Shown: positions 8,653-17,446, counted from the first letter of the stretch. The stretch is DNA of 64,000 nucleotides from an uncultured Collinsella sp. (GCA_900543845.1 UQTD01000002.1:1-64000), one strand, 5' to 3'. Translations and numbers: made by a program. Notes: a model not told the origin generated them from the sequence alone.

Positions 8653-8746
8653 CTTTATTTAAGTAAAGCTACAAAATGAGTATTCTTATCCGCTCATCGC
8701 ATATTTTAGGACGCTCATCGAGTATTTCATCGAAATAGATGAATAC
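8653..8746 (+). promoter_or_regulatory. AT-rich upstream region with two palindromes
   Basis: The 300-base gap before the dipeptidase is AT-rich. It holds CTTTATTTAAGTAAAG (8653-8668) and GTATTTCATC / GATGAATAC (8722-8731, 8738-8746), plus repeated GCTCATCG words. These look like operator or leader structures for the dipeptidase, but no regulator can be named and no clear -35/-10 pair stands out. Confidence 0.35.
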
Positions 8747-8832
8747 TTCTTAGACTTCCGATAGGCTAATGGATGTATTTATTAGCTGAGATTCCGCACA
8801 GTTTTGCGGGGTCTCAACAGTTGGGAGGGATC

Positions 8833-10635
8833 ATGAGGTTTACTCATCCTGTCAACACGCTCAAAAAGCTCGGCTGCGGCCTTGCGTTTGGAGCAGCGGC
8901 CATCATGGCCATGCCGACTTCGGCGCTCGCCTGCACCCAGATCTACATGGGTAGCAAGCTCACGGCAGACGGCAACACGTACTATGGCCGTTCCGAGGAT
9001 TTCGGTCCGCGCTATGTCAAGCACTTTGGCATTGAGCCCGCACACAAGGACGGCAACGAGTACACATCGGTCGAGTCCGGTTTTGAGTACAAGTCCAAGG
9101 GCGCAACCTACCGCTACACTTTCGTTCGCGACAACCCCTCGCAGTGGGAAGATCGCTACGACGCATATTCCGAGGCCGGCATCAACGAGAAGGGCGTCTC
9201 CTGCTCTGCCACGTTGAGCACCTCCTATAACGAGAAGGCCGAAGAGGCCGACCCCATCACCGAGGAGACTGGCATTGGCGAGTACAGCTATGCCAGCGTC
9301 ATCCTGGGCGAGAGCGCCACGGCCCGCGAGGGCGTCGAGCTCATCGGCAGCCTGATCGACGAGCAGGGCGTCTGCTCCAACGACCAGATCATCATCGCCG
9401 ACAGCACCGAGACCTGGCTGTTCGCCGCGCTTTCCGGCCATCAGTGGATTGCCATGAGGCTCGCCGATGACATCGCCTCGCTCAACCCCAACATCGGCAA
9501 CCTCACCTATGACGTCGACCTCGACGACACCGAGAACTGTCTCCATTCCGAGGGCATCGAGTCCATGCCTAAGGAGAAGGGCTTTGCCGAGTACACTGAC
9601 GGCAAGTTCGACGTCGCCAAGACCTACGGCGAGGAGATCGGCGAGGCCGGTATGCACCAGTGGTCGCGCTATATCCAGGGTCGCGATTACTTCATGGCCC
9701 CGCTGGCTGAAGGCACTGACTACGAGATCGTCAAGGACGAGCGTGAAGACGCTCGCGCCACGACCGGCGCCCTGGTCCACGAGATGCAGCCGCTGTTCTT
9801 CCAGCCCGGCAAGTCCGACTGGAACACCTTTGAGATGATCCGCAGCTTCGCTGCTCGCGGCGAGAATGTCGCCGGTCTCAACGCCAACACCGACGGCGCC
9901 TATGCTATCGGCTCCAACCGCAACACCGAGATTCACACCTTCCAGATCCGCCACGGCATGGACCCCGAAATCGCGACCATCCAGTGGGAGATGCTCTCCA
10001 ACGCCGAGTTCTCCGTCGCTATCCCCCTCTACTCCGCACTGCTCACCGAGGTCAGCCCCTACTTCAGCGATCAGGATGTCTCCTTCGATCACTGCGAAGA
10101 GGAAGACGTTGTAAACAACGAGGAGCCCAAGAACTCCATCAACTACGTCCTCATGGACATCAACACGCTCGCCTATGAGAATCGCGATCACTGCGCTACC
10201 GGCGTCCGCGCCTACCTCGACGCCCTGCAGAAGGAGCTCATCGAGCAGAACCTGACCGTCGACGAGGCCATGCAGGCCGCCGAGAACACCGAGGCCCGCA
10301 CCGCCCTGGCCAACAAGGCCGGCAAGGCTGCCACCAAGAACACCTACCTCAAGTGCAAGGCCATGCTCGAGGAAATGCGTGACTACCTCAAGGAGGGCGA
10401 CTTCTCCGAGGAGTTCGTCCCGAGTGACTACGATGCCGACAACGACTGCCTAGTCGAGTCCATCACCTATGCCGACGAGGCCCTCTCGGATGAGGATGTA
10501 GCCGAGCCCGAAGTCGAAGAGGAAAAGGCCACCGAGGAGAAGTCCGAGGGCAACAACATGGCCGCCATGGCCGTTGGCGCCGTCGTCGTCATCGGTGTCT
10601 GCGGCTTCGTGCTCTATCGTCGCAAGAAGGCCTAA
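8833..10635 (+). CDS. Secreted, membrane-anchored C69 dipeptidase
   Basis: A 600-residue peptidase family C69 (U34) protein, an N-terminal nucleophile hydrolase acting on dipeptides. A signal sequence with basic start MRFTHPVNTLKKLG and hydrophobic core ends at SALA, leaving Cys (CTQIYMGSK) as the catalytic N-terminal residue. YYGRSEDFGPRYVKH and the ending FQPGKSDWNTFEMIRSF region fit the family. The C-terminus has an acidic linker, a membrane helix and the tail YRRKKA, so the enzyme probably stays on the cell surface. I chose the ATG at 8833, which has TTGGGAGGGATC upstream. Confidence 0.9.
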   Translation: MRFTHPVNTLKKLGCGLAFGAAAIMAMPTSALACTQIYMGSKLTADGNTYYGRSEDFGPRYVKHFGIEPAHKDGNEYTSVESGFEYKSKGATYRYTFVRDNPSQWEDRYDAYSEAGINEKGVSCSATLSTSYNEKAEEADPITEETGIGEYSYASVILGESATAREGVELIGSLIDEQGVCSNDQIIIADSTETWLFAALSGHQWIAMRLADDIASLNPNIGNLTYDVDLDDTENCLHSEGIESMPKEKGFAEYTDGKFDVAKTYGEEIGEAGMHQWSRYIQGRDYFMAPLAEGTDYEIVKDEREDARATTGALVHEMQPLFFQPGKSDWNTFEMIRSFAARGENVAGLNANTDGAYAIGSNRNTEIHTFQIRHGMDPEIATIQWEMLSNAEFSVAIPLYSALLTEVSPYFSDQDVSFDHCEEEDVVNNEEPKNSINYVLMDINTLAYENRDHCATGVRAYLDALQKELIEQNLTVDEAMQAAENTEARTALANKAGKAATKNTYLKCKAMLEEMRDYLKEGDFSEEFVPSDYDADNDCLVESITYADEALSDEDVAEPEVEEEKATEEKSEGNNMAAMAVGAVVVIGVCGFVLYRRKKA

Positions 10636-10652
10636 GGCCCTCACGTCCTAAG

Positions 10653-10686
10653 GGAGGGCAAGACGGTGCGAGCGGTCTTGCCCTCC
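10653..10686 (+). terminator. Hairpin after the dipeptidase
   Basis: GGAGGGCAAGAC and GTCTTGCCCTCC form a perfect 12-bp stem 18 bases past the stop. There is no T-run, so termination is likely but not certain. Confidence 0.6.
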
Positions 10687-10772
10687 TGACCCGTTATCTG
10701 ACCGGTGGGAAACACCGCGGGAAACACTGCTGAAATCTTTTCAAAAAAGATTTCCCCGCACACACTTTGCTG

Positions 10773-10781
10773 TGCTATAGT
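10773..10781 (+). promoter_or_regulatory. Probable extended -10 promoter of the Trp leader operon
   Basis: TGCTATAGT is an extended -10 element 59 bases before the leader peptide start. No good -35 lies 17 bases upstream, which is tolerated for extended -10 promoters. Confidence 0.5.
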
Positions 10782-10839
10782 GCAGCGCAACAGCAACTAG
10801 GTGCGACCGCGCCATGGCATCACGAAAGGAGCCACCAAC

Positions 10840-10908
10840 ATGAAGAACACGATGAAGTCTCTCAACAACTGGTGGTGGCGTGATGCGAATACGATCGGTC
10901 GACAGTGA
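10840..10908 (+). CDS. Tryptophan leader peptide (attenuator)
   Basis: A 22-codon frame MKNTMKSLNNWWWRDANTIG, then Arg-Gln and TGA, with AAAGGAG 10 bases before the ATG. Three consecutive TGG codons (10870-10878) are the hallmark of transcription attenuation by charged tRNA-Trp. GGCGTGA at 10877-10883, inside the Trp region, is perfectly complementary to TCACGCC at 10914-10920, so a ribosome stalled at the Trp codons would block that pairing. A terminator hairpin follows, then a TrpP-like transporter gene. Confidence 0.85.
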   Translation: MKNTMKSLNNWWWRDANTIGRQ

Positions 10909-10944
10909 GTCCCTCACGCCTGTTTTTGCGCTCTAGGTGATTGG

Positions 10945-10977
10945 AAGGCCTCCGGTTTCGACCGGGGGCCTTTTTCT
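10945..10977 (+). terminator. Attenuator terminator
   Basis: GGCCTCCGGT and ACCGGGGGCC form a 10-bp stem (one T-G pair) closed by a stable TTCG loop and followed by TTTTTCT. It lies between the Trp leader peptide and the transporter gene, so read-through should depend on leader translation. Confidence 0.88.
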
Positions 10978-11054
10978 ATCTCGAGCCCAATCGCATTCGC
11001 ATCACGCGCCTCCGCTTTCTTCTCTTGCACTTCCCTTCCGAAAGGATTTTCACC

Positions 11055-11627
11055 ATGTCTCAGAACACCACCACCGCCCAGCCCCGCACCGTCCAGACCG
11101 CCGACCGCGGCAAACTCGACGTCCGCGCCCTCGTCTTGCTCGCCATCCTGCTTGCCGCCGGCTTCATCCTCAACTTCACCGTCGGCAAGGCCATCTCCGG
11201 CATCTCGGGCGGCATGATCAGCCCCGAGTTCATCATCTCGGCCTTCTGCCTTACCATCCTGGTCGTTCGTCCCAACATTGGCCAGGCGCTCATCATCGGC
11301 CTCATCTCGGCTGCTGTAATCCAAATCACCACCACCTCGCCGTTCGTCGATTTTGCCGCCGAGGGCATCGCCGCCATGCTCATGGCCCTCATTGTCAACG
11401 CTGCTGCCAAGGACGGCCAGGTTAAGCCCGCCGTCGCCATCGTCGCAACGTTCGTGACCACCTTTGTCTCGGGCGTCATCTTCATGGTCATCAAGATGGC
11501 CATGCTCGGCGTGGTGGGCGAGCTCGCCGCTGCCATGCTGCCCGTCGTCGCTATGACCGCCGTGTTTAACGCCATTCTGGTCGGCGCTCTCTATCTGCCC
11601 ATCCAGAAGGCCCTGAAGCTCAACTAA
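11055..11627 (+). CDS. ECF transporter S component, probably tryptophan (TrpP-like)
   Basis: A 190-residue integral membrane protein with about five or six helices. The segment ISGGMISPEFIISAF resembles the GGM-containing segment of TrpP-type tryptophan uptake proteins as I know them. S components bind the substrate and dock onto a shared T component and two ATPases, which are encoded just downstream. Substrate identity rests mainly on the upstream WWW leader attenuator. The ATG at 11055 has GAAAGGATTTTCACC upstream. A palindromic element lies 6 bases after its stop. Confidence 0.75.
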   Translation: MSQNTTTAQPRTVQTADRGKLDVRALVLLAILLAAGFILNFTVGKAISGISGGMISPEFIISAFCLTILVVRPNIGQALIIGLISAAVIQITTTSPFVDFAAEGIAAMLMALIVNAAAKDGQVKPAVAIVATFVTTFVSGVIFMVIKMAMLGVVGELAAAMLPVVAMTAVFNAILVGALYLPIQKALKLN

Positions 11628-11633
11628 CCCGCT

Positions 11634-11734
11634 CGGCTTTACGAGCCACCCTATCTCGGCGTTCATTCGTCGCTCGCGTACCCAAGTACGCTTCGCTCCT
11701 CTTTCGCGCCAACCTGGGGCCCCTCGTAAAGCCG
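11634..11734 (+). repeat. Palindromic 3'-end element, copy D (P module only)
   Basis: Outer stem CGGCTTTACGAG / CTCGTAAAGCCG is a perfect 12 bp (11634-11645, 11723-11734). Inside lies the same core as in copies A, B and C, including CGTCGCTCGCGTAC and GTACGCTTCGCTC. It sits 6 bases after the S component stop codon, in sense orientation. The GTTACGCGGTTT hairpin module present in the other three copies is absent. Confidence 0.85.
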
Positions 11735-11779
11735 TCTCCGTGCTTCACCACCAAAGACTGTCCCAAACAACTAGCTTTT

Positions 11780-11819
11780 GGGGACGCTCTTAAACGACTA
11801 GTCATGTAAGAACGTCCCC
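11780..11819 (+). other. Hairpin before the ECF ATPase
   Basis: GGGGACG and CGTCCCC pair, with CTT/AAG inside and CTAG words in the loop, 20 bases before the ATPase start. It could be processing or repeat-derived structure between the S and A genes. Confidence 0.45.
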
Positions 11820-11839
11820 GATGACTATGAAAGGTATCC

Positions 11840-13591
11840 ATGGAAACGATCATCAACGTCGACGATGTCTCGTTCTCCCGTGGCACGCAGACCGAGCAGG
11901 CGCTTAAGCATATCTCGCTCGGCGTGAACAGGAGAGATTTTATCGGCATTATCGGGCCTTCGGGCGCCGGCAAGTCCACACTTGCCGCCTGCCTGTCGGG
12001 AGCCGTACCCCACCATAACACCGGCACGTTCTTTGGCTCCGTCACTGTCGACGGCAACGACACCTGTGAAGTTTCGCTCACCGATGTGTCGCAGATCGTC
12101 GGCAGCGTGTTGCAAGACATCGACACGCAAATGGTCGCCTCGGTCGTCGAGGACGAGATGCTTTTTGGCCTGGAGAACTTTGGCGTTCCGCACGACCAGA
12201 TCGAGCAGCGCGTGAGCGAGACGCTCGAGACCGTCGGCATCAGCGACCTGCGCGACCGCGAGATCGCCACCCTCTCAGGCGGCCAAAAGCAAAAGGTTGC
12301 CATCGCCGCCATCCTCGCTATGCGTCCGCGTGTGCTCGTGCTCGACGAACCCACCGCGGCGCTCGACCCCGCCAGCTCCACGCTGGTCTTCGAGACCCTA
12401 CGCGAGGCCAACCGCGCACTCGGCATCACCATCGTCGTCGTTGAGCAAAAAGTCGCCCTGCTTTCGGAGTATTGCAACCGCGTGCTCGTGCTCAATCATG
12501 GCGAAATCGCGCTACAGGGCGAGCCGCACGAGGTCTTCGCGCACGCCGATGAGCTCCGCGCCATCGGCGTCGATTGCCCGCGCGTCACGCGCATTTTCAA
12601 CAGCCTCGAGGCCGATGGCCTGGCCAGCGGCACTCCCTGTTTGGATGTTGATGAGGCCGAGCGCCTGATTACGGGCATCGTCGACCCCGCACACGCAAGC
12701 AGCGACACTCAGGCACCCGCCGGCTCACCGCACGCACCGTCGTTGCGCCCGCACGCCAAGGACGCCGAACCCGTGCTCACCTTCGATCACGTTGAGTTTG
12801 CCTATCCCAATGGCGGCGCCGCCGTCCACGACCTCAACCTGACCCTCTATCCCGGCGAGCTCGTGGGCATCGTCGGTCAAAACGGCGCCGGCAAGACCAC
12901 GCTCACCAAGCTGCTCACAGGCCTGCTTAAGCCCGCCTCGGGCAGCGTGCGCGTCACGGGACTGGATACCGCAGCCGTTCCCACAAGCCGCATCGCCCGC
13001 GAAGTCGCAACCCTCTTCCAAAACCCCGACCGTCAGATCTGCAAGGACACCGTGCTCGACGAGGTCGCCTTTGGCCTGGAGCTTGCCGGCATCGACCGTG
13101 CCGAGGCGCTGCGTCGCGCCCAGCTCGTCATCGACCGCTTTGGCTTGCCGGCCGACGAGGCGCCCTTCTCGCTCTCGCGCGGTCAGCGCCAGATGGTGGC
13201 ACTCGCCTCCGTCGTGGTCGTAGAGCCCAAAATCGTGGTGCTCGACGAGCCCACGAGCGGCCTTGACTACCGCGAGTGCATGACCGTGATGGAAACGGTG
13301 CGCACCATGGCCGAGCGCGGCTGCGCTGTAATCATGGTCTGCCACGACATGGAAGTCGTCTCCGACTTTGCCGAGCGCATCGTAGTCATGGCCGACGGCC
13401 GCATCCTCGAGCGCGGCCGCACGCACGAGCTGTTCTCGGACATCGAGCTCATGCAGCGCGCCTACGTTGAGCCGCCCCAGGTCATAGAGCTTTCTCGTCG
13501 CCTGGCATCCTCCGTCTCTCCCGCCTTTGCACAGGTGAGCGAGGTCACCGATATCGTTCGCATTACCGAGGAGATGGTCCACCGTGGTTAA
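11840..13591 (+). CDS. ECF transporter ATPase with two fused ABC domains
   Basis: A 583-residue energy-coupling ATPase containing both nucleotide-binding domains in one chain. Domain 1 (about 1-240) has GPSGAGKST and LSGGQKQK; domain 2 (about 310-550) has GQNGAGKTT and LSRGQRQM. Each has a LDEPT Walker B. Most ECF systems encode two separate ATPases. It sits between the S component and the T component, overlapping the latter by 8 bases, consistent with a dedicated transporter operon. GAAAGG precedes the ATG. Confidence 0.9.
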   Translation: METIINVDDVSFSRGTQTEQALKHISLGVNRRDFIGIIGPSGAGKSTLAACLSGAVPHHNTGTFFGSVTVDGNDTCEVSLTDVSQIVGSVLQDIDTQMVASVVEDEMLFGLENFGVPHDQIEQRVSETLETVGISDLRDREIATLSGGQKQKVAIAAILAMRPRVLVLDEPTAALDPASSTLVFETLREANRALGITIVVVEQKVALLSEYCNRVLVLNHGEIALQGEPHEVFAHADELRAIGVDCPRVTRIFNSLEADGLASGTPCLDVDEAERLITGIVDPAHASSDTQAPAGSPHAPSLRPHAKDAEPVLTFDHVEFAYPNGGAAVHDLNLTLYPGELVGIVGQNGAGKTTLTKLLTGLLKPASGSVRVTGLDTAAVPTSRIAREVATLFQNPDRQICKDTVLDEVAFGLELAGIDRAEALRRAQLVIDRFGLPADEAPFSLSRGQRQMVALASVVVVEPKIVVLDEPTSGLDYRECMTVMETVRTMAERGCAVIMVCHDMEVVSDFAERIVVMADGRILERGRTHELFSDIELMQRAYVEPPQVIELSRRLASSVSPAFAQVSEVTDIVRITEEMVHRG

Positions 13592-14330
13592 CGTCATCGA
13601 CTATATGCCGGGCGATACGCTGCTGCATCGTCTGAACCCCGTCGTCAAACTGGGCCTCGCCGCCGCCATCATCATCGGCATCTTTTTGTCCGACACCTAC
13701 GTGGCGCTGCTGGGCTTTTTGGCACTCACCCTTGCACTGGGTGCCTATGCCGGCGTCGTCGACCGTCTGCTCTCGCTGCTCAAGTTGCTGATTCCGCTCG
13801 CGCTTATCATGCTGGTGCTCCAGTTGGCCTTTATGCGTGATGGCAACGTGGTGTGGGGTTTCATCACCGACACGGGCCTCATTACCGGATCGAAGGCCTG
13901 CCTGCGCCTGCTGGGCGTGGCGCTGCCACTCATCCTCATGCTCATGGTGACCAAGCTCAACGACCTCGCCAACGCTTGCGTCGAGGTGCTGCACGTGCCA
14001 TATCGCTATGCCTTCACCTTTACCACGGCGCTGCGTTTTGTGCCGGTATTTGGCCAGGAAATGAACGCCATCATGGAGGCGCAGACCGCACGCGGCGTCG
14101 AATACGACACTAAGAATCCCGTCAAGAAACTCAAACTCATGCTGCCGCTGTGTGTGCCGCTGCTTATCTCGAGCGTGGGCAAGACCGATGCCACCGCGCT
14201 TGCCGCCGAGCAGCGCGGCTTCTATCTGCGTACGCGCGCCAGCTCGTACAAGCGCTACCCCATCAAGGGCCTAGACATCGCCGTACTCATCATCAGCATC
14301 GCCCTCATCGCCACCGGCTTCCTGTTCTAG
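13584..14330 (+). CDS. ECF transporter T component
   Basis: A 248-residue membrane protein of the EcfT/CbiQ family, which transmits ATP-driven motion from the ATPase to the S component. The coupling-helix motifs with Ala/Gln-Arg-Gly are visible as AQTARGVEY and AAEQRGFYLRTR. The GTG start overlaps the ATPase stop by 8 bases. It is the last gene of the operon before a strong terminator. Confidence 0.9.
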   Translation: MVNVIDYMPGDTLLHRLNPVVKLGLAAAIIIGIFLSDTYVALLGFLALTLALGAYAGVVDRLLSLLKLLIPLALIMLVLQLAFMRDGNVVWGFITDTGLITGSKACLRLLGVALPLILMLMVTKLNDLANACVEVLHVPYRYAFTFTTALRFVPVFGQEMNAIMEAQTARGVEYDTKNPVKKLKLMLPLCVPLLISSVGKTDATALAAEQRGFYLRTRASSYKRYPIKGLDIAVLIISIALIATGFLF

Positions 14331-14358
14331 CACTCGCTGGCAGCAACCGGCAAATGCA

Positions 14359-14396
14359 AAAGGCCTCGGCTCGCACCAAACGAGCCGAGGCCTTTA
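14359..14396 (+). terminator. Terminator of the ECF operon
   Basis: AAAGGCCTCGGCTCG pairs with CGAGCCGAGGCCTTT around a 7-base loop. It is nearly symmetric and may also serve the racemase gene arriving from the other strand. Confidence 0.88.
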
Positions 14397-14413
14397 CTGT
14401 TTTCCCAGATAAT

Positions 14414-14441
14414 ACCTGTCAAAATAAACCTGTCCCTTTTT
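14414..14441. repeat. CCTGTCCC-type dispersed repeat
   Basis: This 28-base stretch matches the inverse of 54147-54174 with a single mismatch, around the shared word AAAATAAACCTGTCCCTTTT. It lies between converging genes, next to the racemase stop. Related GGGACAGGTT elements occur at 54150-54209, 54880-54899, 32033-32065 and 33247-33277. Confidence 0.75.
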
Positions 14442-14454
14442 GGCAGGTCGAGGG

Positions 14455-15201
14455 CTACAGGCGGTAGGGGACGCCGCTGCGAATGATGGACTCGCGCACC
14501 AGGACATCCATCGCATCGAGGGTGATCTCGGGCATCTCGCGATACTTCTGCAACACCGAAAGCTCCGTGCAGGCCAGGATGACGCGGTCGCAGCCGCTGC
14601 GGGCGAACTCCCACATCACGCGGTCGAACTTATCCATATCGGGTTCGCGCCCGGCCTTCACATCGTCGTAAATGAGCGACATCACGTCGGCCTGACGCTT
14701 TTCGCTGGGATAGACGACCTCAACGCCCGCGGTCTCACATTCGCGCCCATAGACGTCTGCGCCCACGGTACCGTCGGTGCCCATGATGCCGATCTTGTGC
14801 ACCGGCTCGGCCGGCATGCTCAGGTTTGGATCGAACTCGCACTCCCCCATCACCGCGCCGGCCAGAGCATAGCGCACCGACTCGCGCGGCATGTGGATAA
14901 TCGGCACCTTGGTAAACGACTGAATCTGATCGTAGAAGTAGTGCGACGTGTTGCAGGGAATCGCTATGTGCGCGCAGCCCAGCGTCTCGAGCGCCTGAGC
15001 GCACTCCTTCATGGTCGCCAGCAGCTCGGCATGCTCACCGGTCTTGATGGCCAGCGTGCGGTCGGGCATGGTCGACTTGGAAAGCACCACCATGTCGATA
15101 TGCTCCTGGTCGCACGTAGCCGCCGTATGACGTACCACCTGGTCGTAGTAATACGACGTGGCCTCGGCGCCCATGCCGCCGATAACTCCCAGCTTTTCCA
15201 T
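14455..15201 (-). CDS. Aspartate/glutamate racemase family protein
   Basis: A 248-residue cofactor-independent racemase of the Asp/Glu racemase family. The N-terminal GVIGGMGAEATSYYYDQV, the first catalytic Cys in IPCNTSHYF and the second in ILACTELSVL are all present. I chose the ATG at 15201, preceded by AAGGAGGCGGCG. Directly upstream in the operon lies a D-aspartate ligase homologue, so aspartate racemase activity supplying D-Asp for peptidoglycan is the most economical reading. Confidence 0.85.
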   Translation of the reverse strand: MEKLGVIGGMGAEATSYYYDQVVRHTAATCDQEHIDMVVLSKSTMPDRTLAIKTGEHAELLATMKECAQALETLGCAHIAIPCNTSHYFYDQIQSFTKVPIIHMPRESVRYALAGAVMGECEFDPNLSMPAEPVHKIGIMGTDGTVGADVYGRECETAGVEVVYPSEKRQADVMSLIYDDVKAGREPDMDKFDRVMWEFARSGCDRVILACTELSVLQKYREMPEITLDAMDVLVRESIIRSGVPYRL

Positions 15202-15284
15202 CGCCGCCTCCTTGGTGACGCCCCGCAATTTCGCGTATCATACCCGCGCCCGCCCGATACATACCGGACGGGCGCCACGCTCGT

Positions 15285-16541
15285 CTACTTGTAATACGTC
15301 TTGAACAGCTTAAAGTGGCGCAGCTTGGTGTGCCACATGCGCAACCAGCGGTTAAAGACAAAATCACCCTTCATAAACGAAGGATCGGCGGCCTTGCCCT
15401 CCTTGGCCAGACGATGTGCCTTCGCACGCAGCTCGGGGTCCTTGACATACTTGTCAACGACGCCCATAGGAACAACCATCCACAGAGCCTCATCCTGCGC
15501 CGTCACAAATTCCGGCTCAAACGGGCGGTTGAGCACATACTCGTCCACCACATACTTGGCAACGTTAAAGCCGCTGTTGGTTACGTAGTAGTTGCTGCGG
15601 CCCTGGCGGGTGTTGAAGTCAAAGAACTTAAACGAGCCATCGCGCTCGTCATACTTGACGTCAAAGTTGGAATAGCCCACAAAGTGAAGGTCCTCGAGCA
15701 GCTTGCGCACGCCACCCATAAGCTCATCGTTGGGCTCGGTGATGATGCAGGCGTGATTACCGACGCCATGGGGCTGATGCTCCTCGAGCAGCACGTGACC
15801 AAGGCACATCATGCGAACCTTGCCGTTGCGATCAGAATAGCTGGTGAGCACGCGCATGTACTCGTCGTTGCCGGGCACGCGATCCTGCAAAATCAGGTCA
15901 TCGGTGTAGCCACTGGCATAGGAATCGCGGATAACCTGCTCCAGCTCGGCGCGGTCGGCAATCTCATAAGCCTTCTTCTGACCCTCGAACTCATGCTGCC
16001 ACCACATGATGCCGTCGGAAGGCTTCAAGATCATCGGGTAGGGGAAGTCAATCTGGTCGAGCACCTCGGCAGGCGCCTCTCCTTGCGTGTTGAGCATCTG
16101 CGCAGTAAAGGTAAACGTATGCGGATAGGGCACACCGTGCTTCTCGCACAGCTCGTAGAAGATCTCCTTCTTCTGGCACTGCTCAAGCATGCTATAGGGC
16201 GCGTAAGGCGCAACGATGTTATCCGCCAGCTCGTTGGCATCCTTGGCCTGAGCCACCAGGGCAACATAGTTATCGCCGCAGCCCATCAGAACAATCGTCT
16301 TGTCGGCATGAACTCGAGCGATACCGTTGACGGTCTTAAGCATCACGGGCATGGTATCGATATCCACGTTGGGCGTGTAATCGATAATTTGGCTGCGATA
16401 CGCGGGGCCGGTCTGGTACTTGCCAAAGACCCGGCTCTTAACCTGATACTCCTCGTAGAAAGCGCGCGCCACCGAATACGCGTTGATGTCGCCGCCGAGC
16501 AGCACGGGGATAAACTCGCGCTCTGTAAACTGCAATGCCAT
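15285..16541 (-). CDS. ATP-grasp D-aspartate ligase-like protein
   Basis: A 418-residue ATP-grasp enzyme. Its N-terminus (EFIPVLLGGDINAYSVARAF) and MGCGDNYVALV resemble Aslfm, the enterococcal ligase that adds D-Asp to the Lys side chain of the peptidoglycan precursor. Later segments FPYPMILKPSDG and FFDFNTRQGRSN fit ATP-grasp nucleotide- and metal-binding regions. The racemase gene follows after 83 bases on the same strand. Other amino-acid ligase activities remain possible. GGAAG precedes the ATG. Confidence 0.78.
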   Translation of the reverse strand: MALQFTEREFIPVLLGGDINAYSVARAFYEEYQVKSRVFGKYQTGPAYRSQIIDYTPNVDIDTMPVMLKTVNGIARVHADKTIVLMGCGDNYVALVAQAKDANELADNIVAPYAPYSMLEQCQKKEIFYELCEKHGVPYPHTFTFTAQMLNTQGEAPAEVLDQIDFPYPMILKPSDGIMWWQHEFEGQKKAYEIADRAELEQVIRDSYASGYTDDLILQDRVPGNDEYMRVLTSYSDRNGKVRMMCLGHVLLEEHQPHGVGNHACIITEPNDELMGGVRKLLEDLHFVGYSNFDVKYDERDGSFKFFDFNTRQGRSNYYVTNSGFNVAKYVVDEYVLNRPFEPEFVTAQDEALWMVVPMGVVDKYVKDPELRAKAHRLAKEGKAADPSFMKGDFVFNRWLRMWHTKLRHFKLFKTYYK

Positions 16542-16760
16542 GGAAACTTCCTATCTAGAACTGCCCACACGACGGGCGGTCTTTGTGCAACTGATTTATT
16601 CTAGCGTGCCGAGCCGCCGGCACCCAAAGCTCCACCGTATCTATGGCAATCGGCGTAATTATCAGCACGAAGGCGGCAATCACCGGCGTACGACAACGGG
16701 CAATGAACCCACCGTTGTTATAGGATTCAGCATATTGCCCGCCCCGTCGAAAGGTGCACC

Positions 16761-17393
16761 GTGCCCCAGGCTCATCCGATCAACAACCCCATCATTGACG
16801 CCGCAAAGCGCGAACTTGCGGATCGTGCCCAGACGGCAGCTCCCCTACGCACCGCAAACGATGCTTACAACGGGCCTGCCCGCATCGTCTCAATCAACAC
16901 GTCGGAGCACAAAGGCACGCGTAAGTCACCCGTCGCCGACGGGCACGACACCGTCATCGAGCAGTTTGGCCTCGCCTCCGATGCGCACGCCGGGCATTGG
17001 CACCGTCAGGTCTCCTTTTTAGCTGCAGAGTCTATCCAGACGGCGCAGGCGCGCGGGCTCGATGTGCACGAGGGCGACTTTGGCGAGAACTTCACAACCC
17101 AGGGCATCAACCTGCTCTCACTCCCCTTGGGCACGCAGCTCAAGATTGGCAACGAAGTACTCGTCGAAATCAGCCAGATCGGCAAAGTCTGCCATACCCG
17201 CTGTGCCATCTACTATCTCGCCGGCGACTGCATCTTCCCCCACGAGGGCATTTTTGGCGTCGTGCTGCAGGGCGGAGAAGTCCATATCGGTGACGACATA
17301 CAGATGGTCAAGCTTGGTGACGGCACCTGTTCGTTTACGCCGGCTGAGGCGCTCCAAGAGGTGGAGCAGGCTCGCCGCGAAGGAACCCTATAG
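16761..17393 (+). CDS. MOSC domain protein
   Basis: A 210-residue protein whose C-terminal two thirds is a MOSC (molybdenum cofactor sulfurase C-terminal-like) domain. Visible elements are GLASDAHAGHWHRQVSFLA, GDFGENFTTQGINL and the Cys-containing IGKVCHTRCAIY. Such stand-alone MOSC proteins bind sulfur carriers or molybdopterin. The GTG start is preceded by CGAAAGGTGCACC. No molybdenum cofactor genes are adjacent, so its role here is open. Confidence 0.85.
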   Translation: MPQAHPINNPIIDAAKRELADRAQTAAPLRTANDAYNGPARIVSINTSEHKGTRKSPVADGHDTVIEQFGLASDAHAGHWHRQVSFLAAESIQTAQARGLDVHEGDFGENFTTQGINLLSLPLGTQLKIGNEVLVEISQIGKVCHTRCAIYYLAGDCIFPHEGIFGVVLQGGEVHIGDDIQMVKLGDGTCSFTPAEALQEVEQARREGTL

Positions 17394-17446
17394 TTGCAAA
17401 ACCCCACGTTGAGGTAGTTTTTGCAGCCAAGAATTCAGTTACAACA

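Noticed and set aside
8653..8746. Palindromes before the dipeptidase considered as a CRISPR remnant
   Set aside because: Only two unrelated dyads are present, with no regular repeat-spacer pattern. No cas genes are in the window.
10814..10843. A nine-codon frame whose TGA overlaps the Trp leader ATG
   Set aside because: There is no ribosome site before it. The overlap is explained by chance around the leader's own ribosome site.
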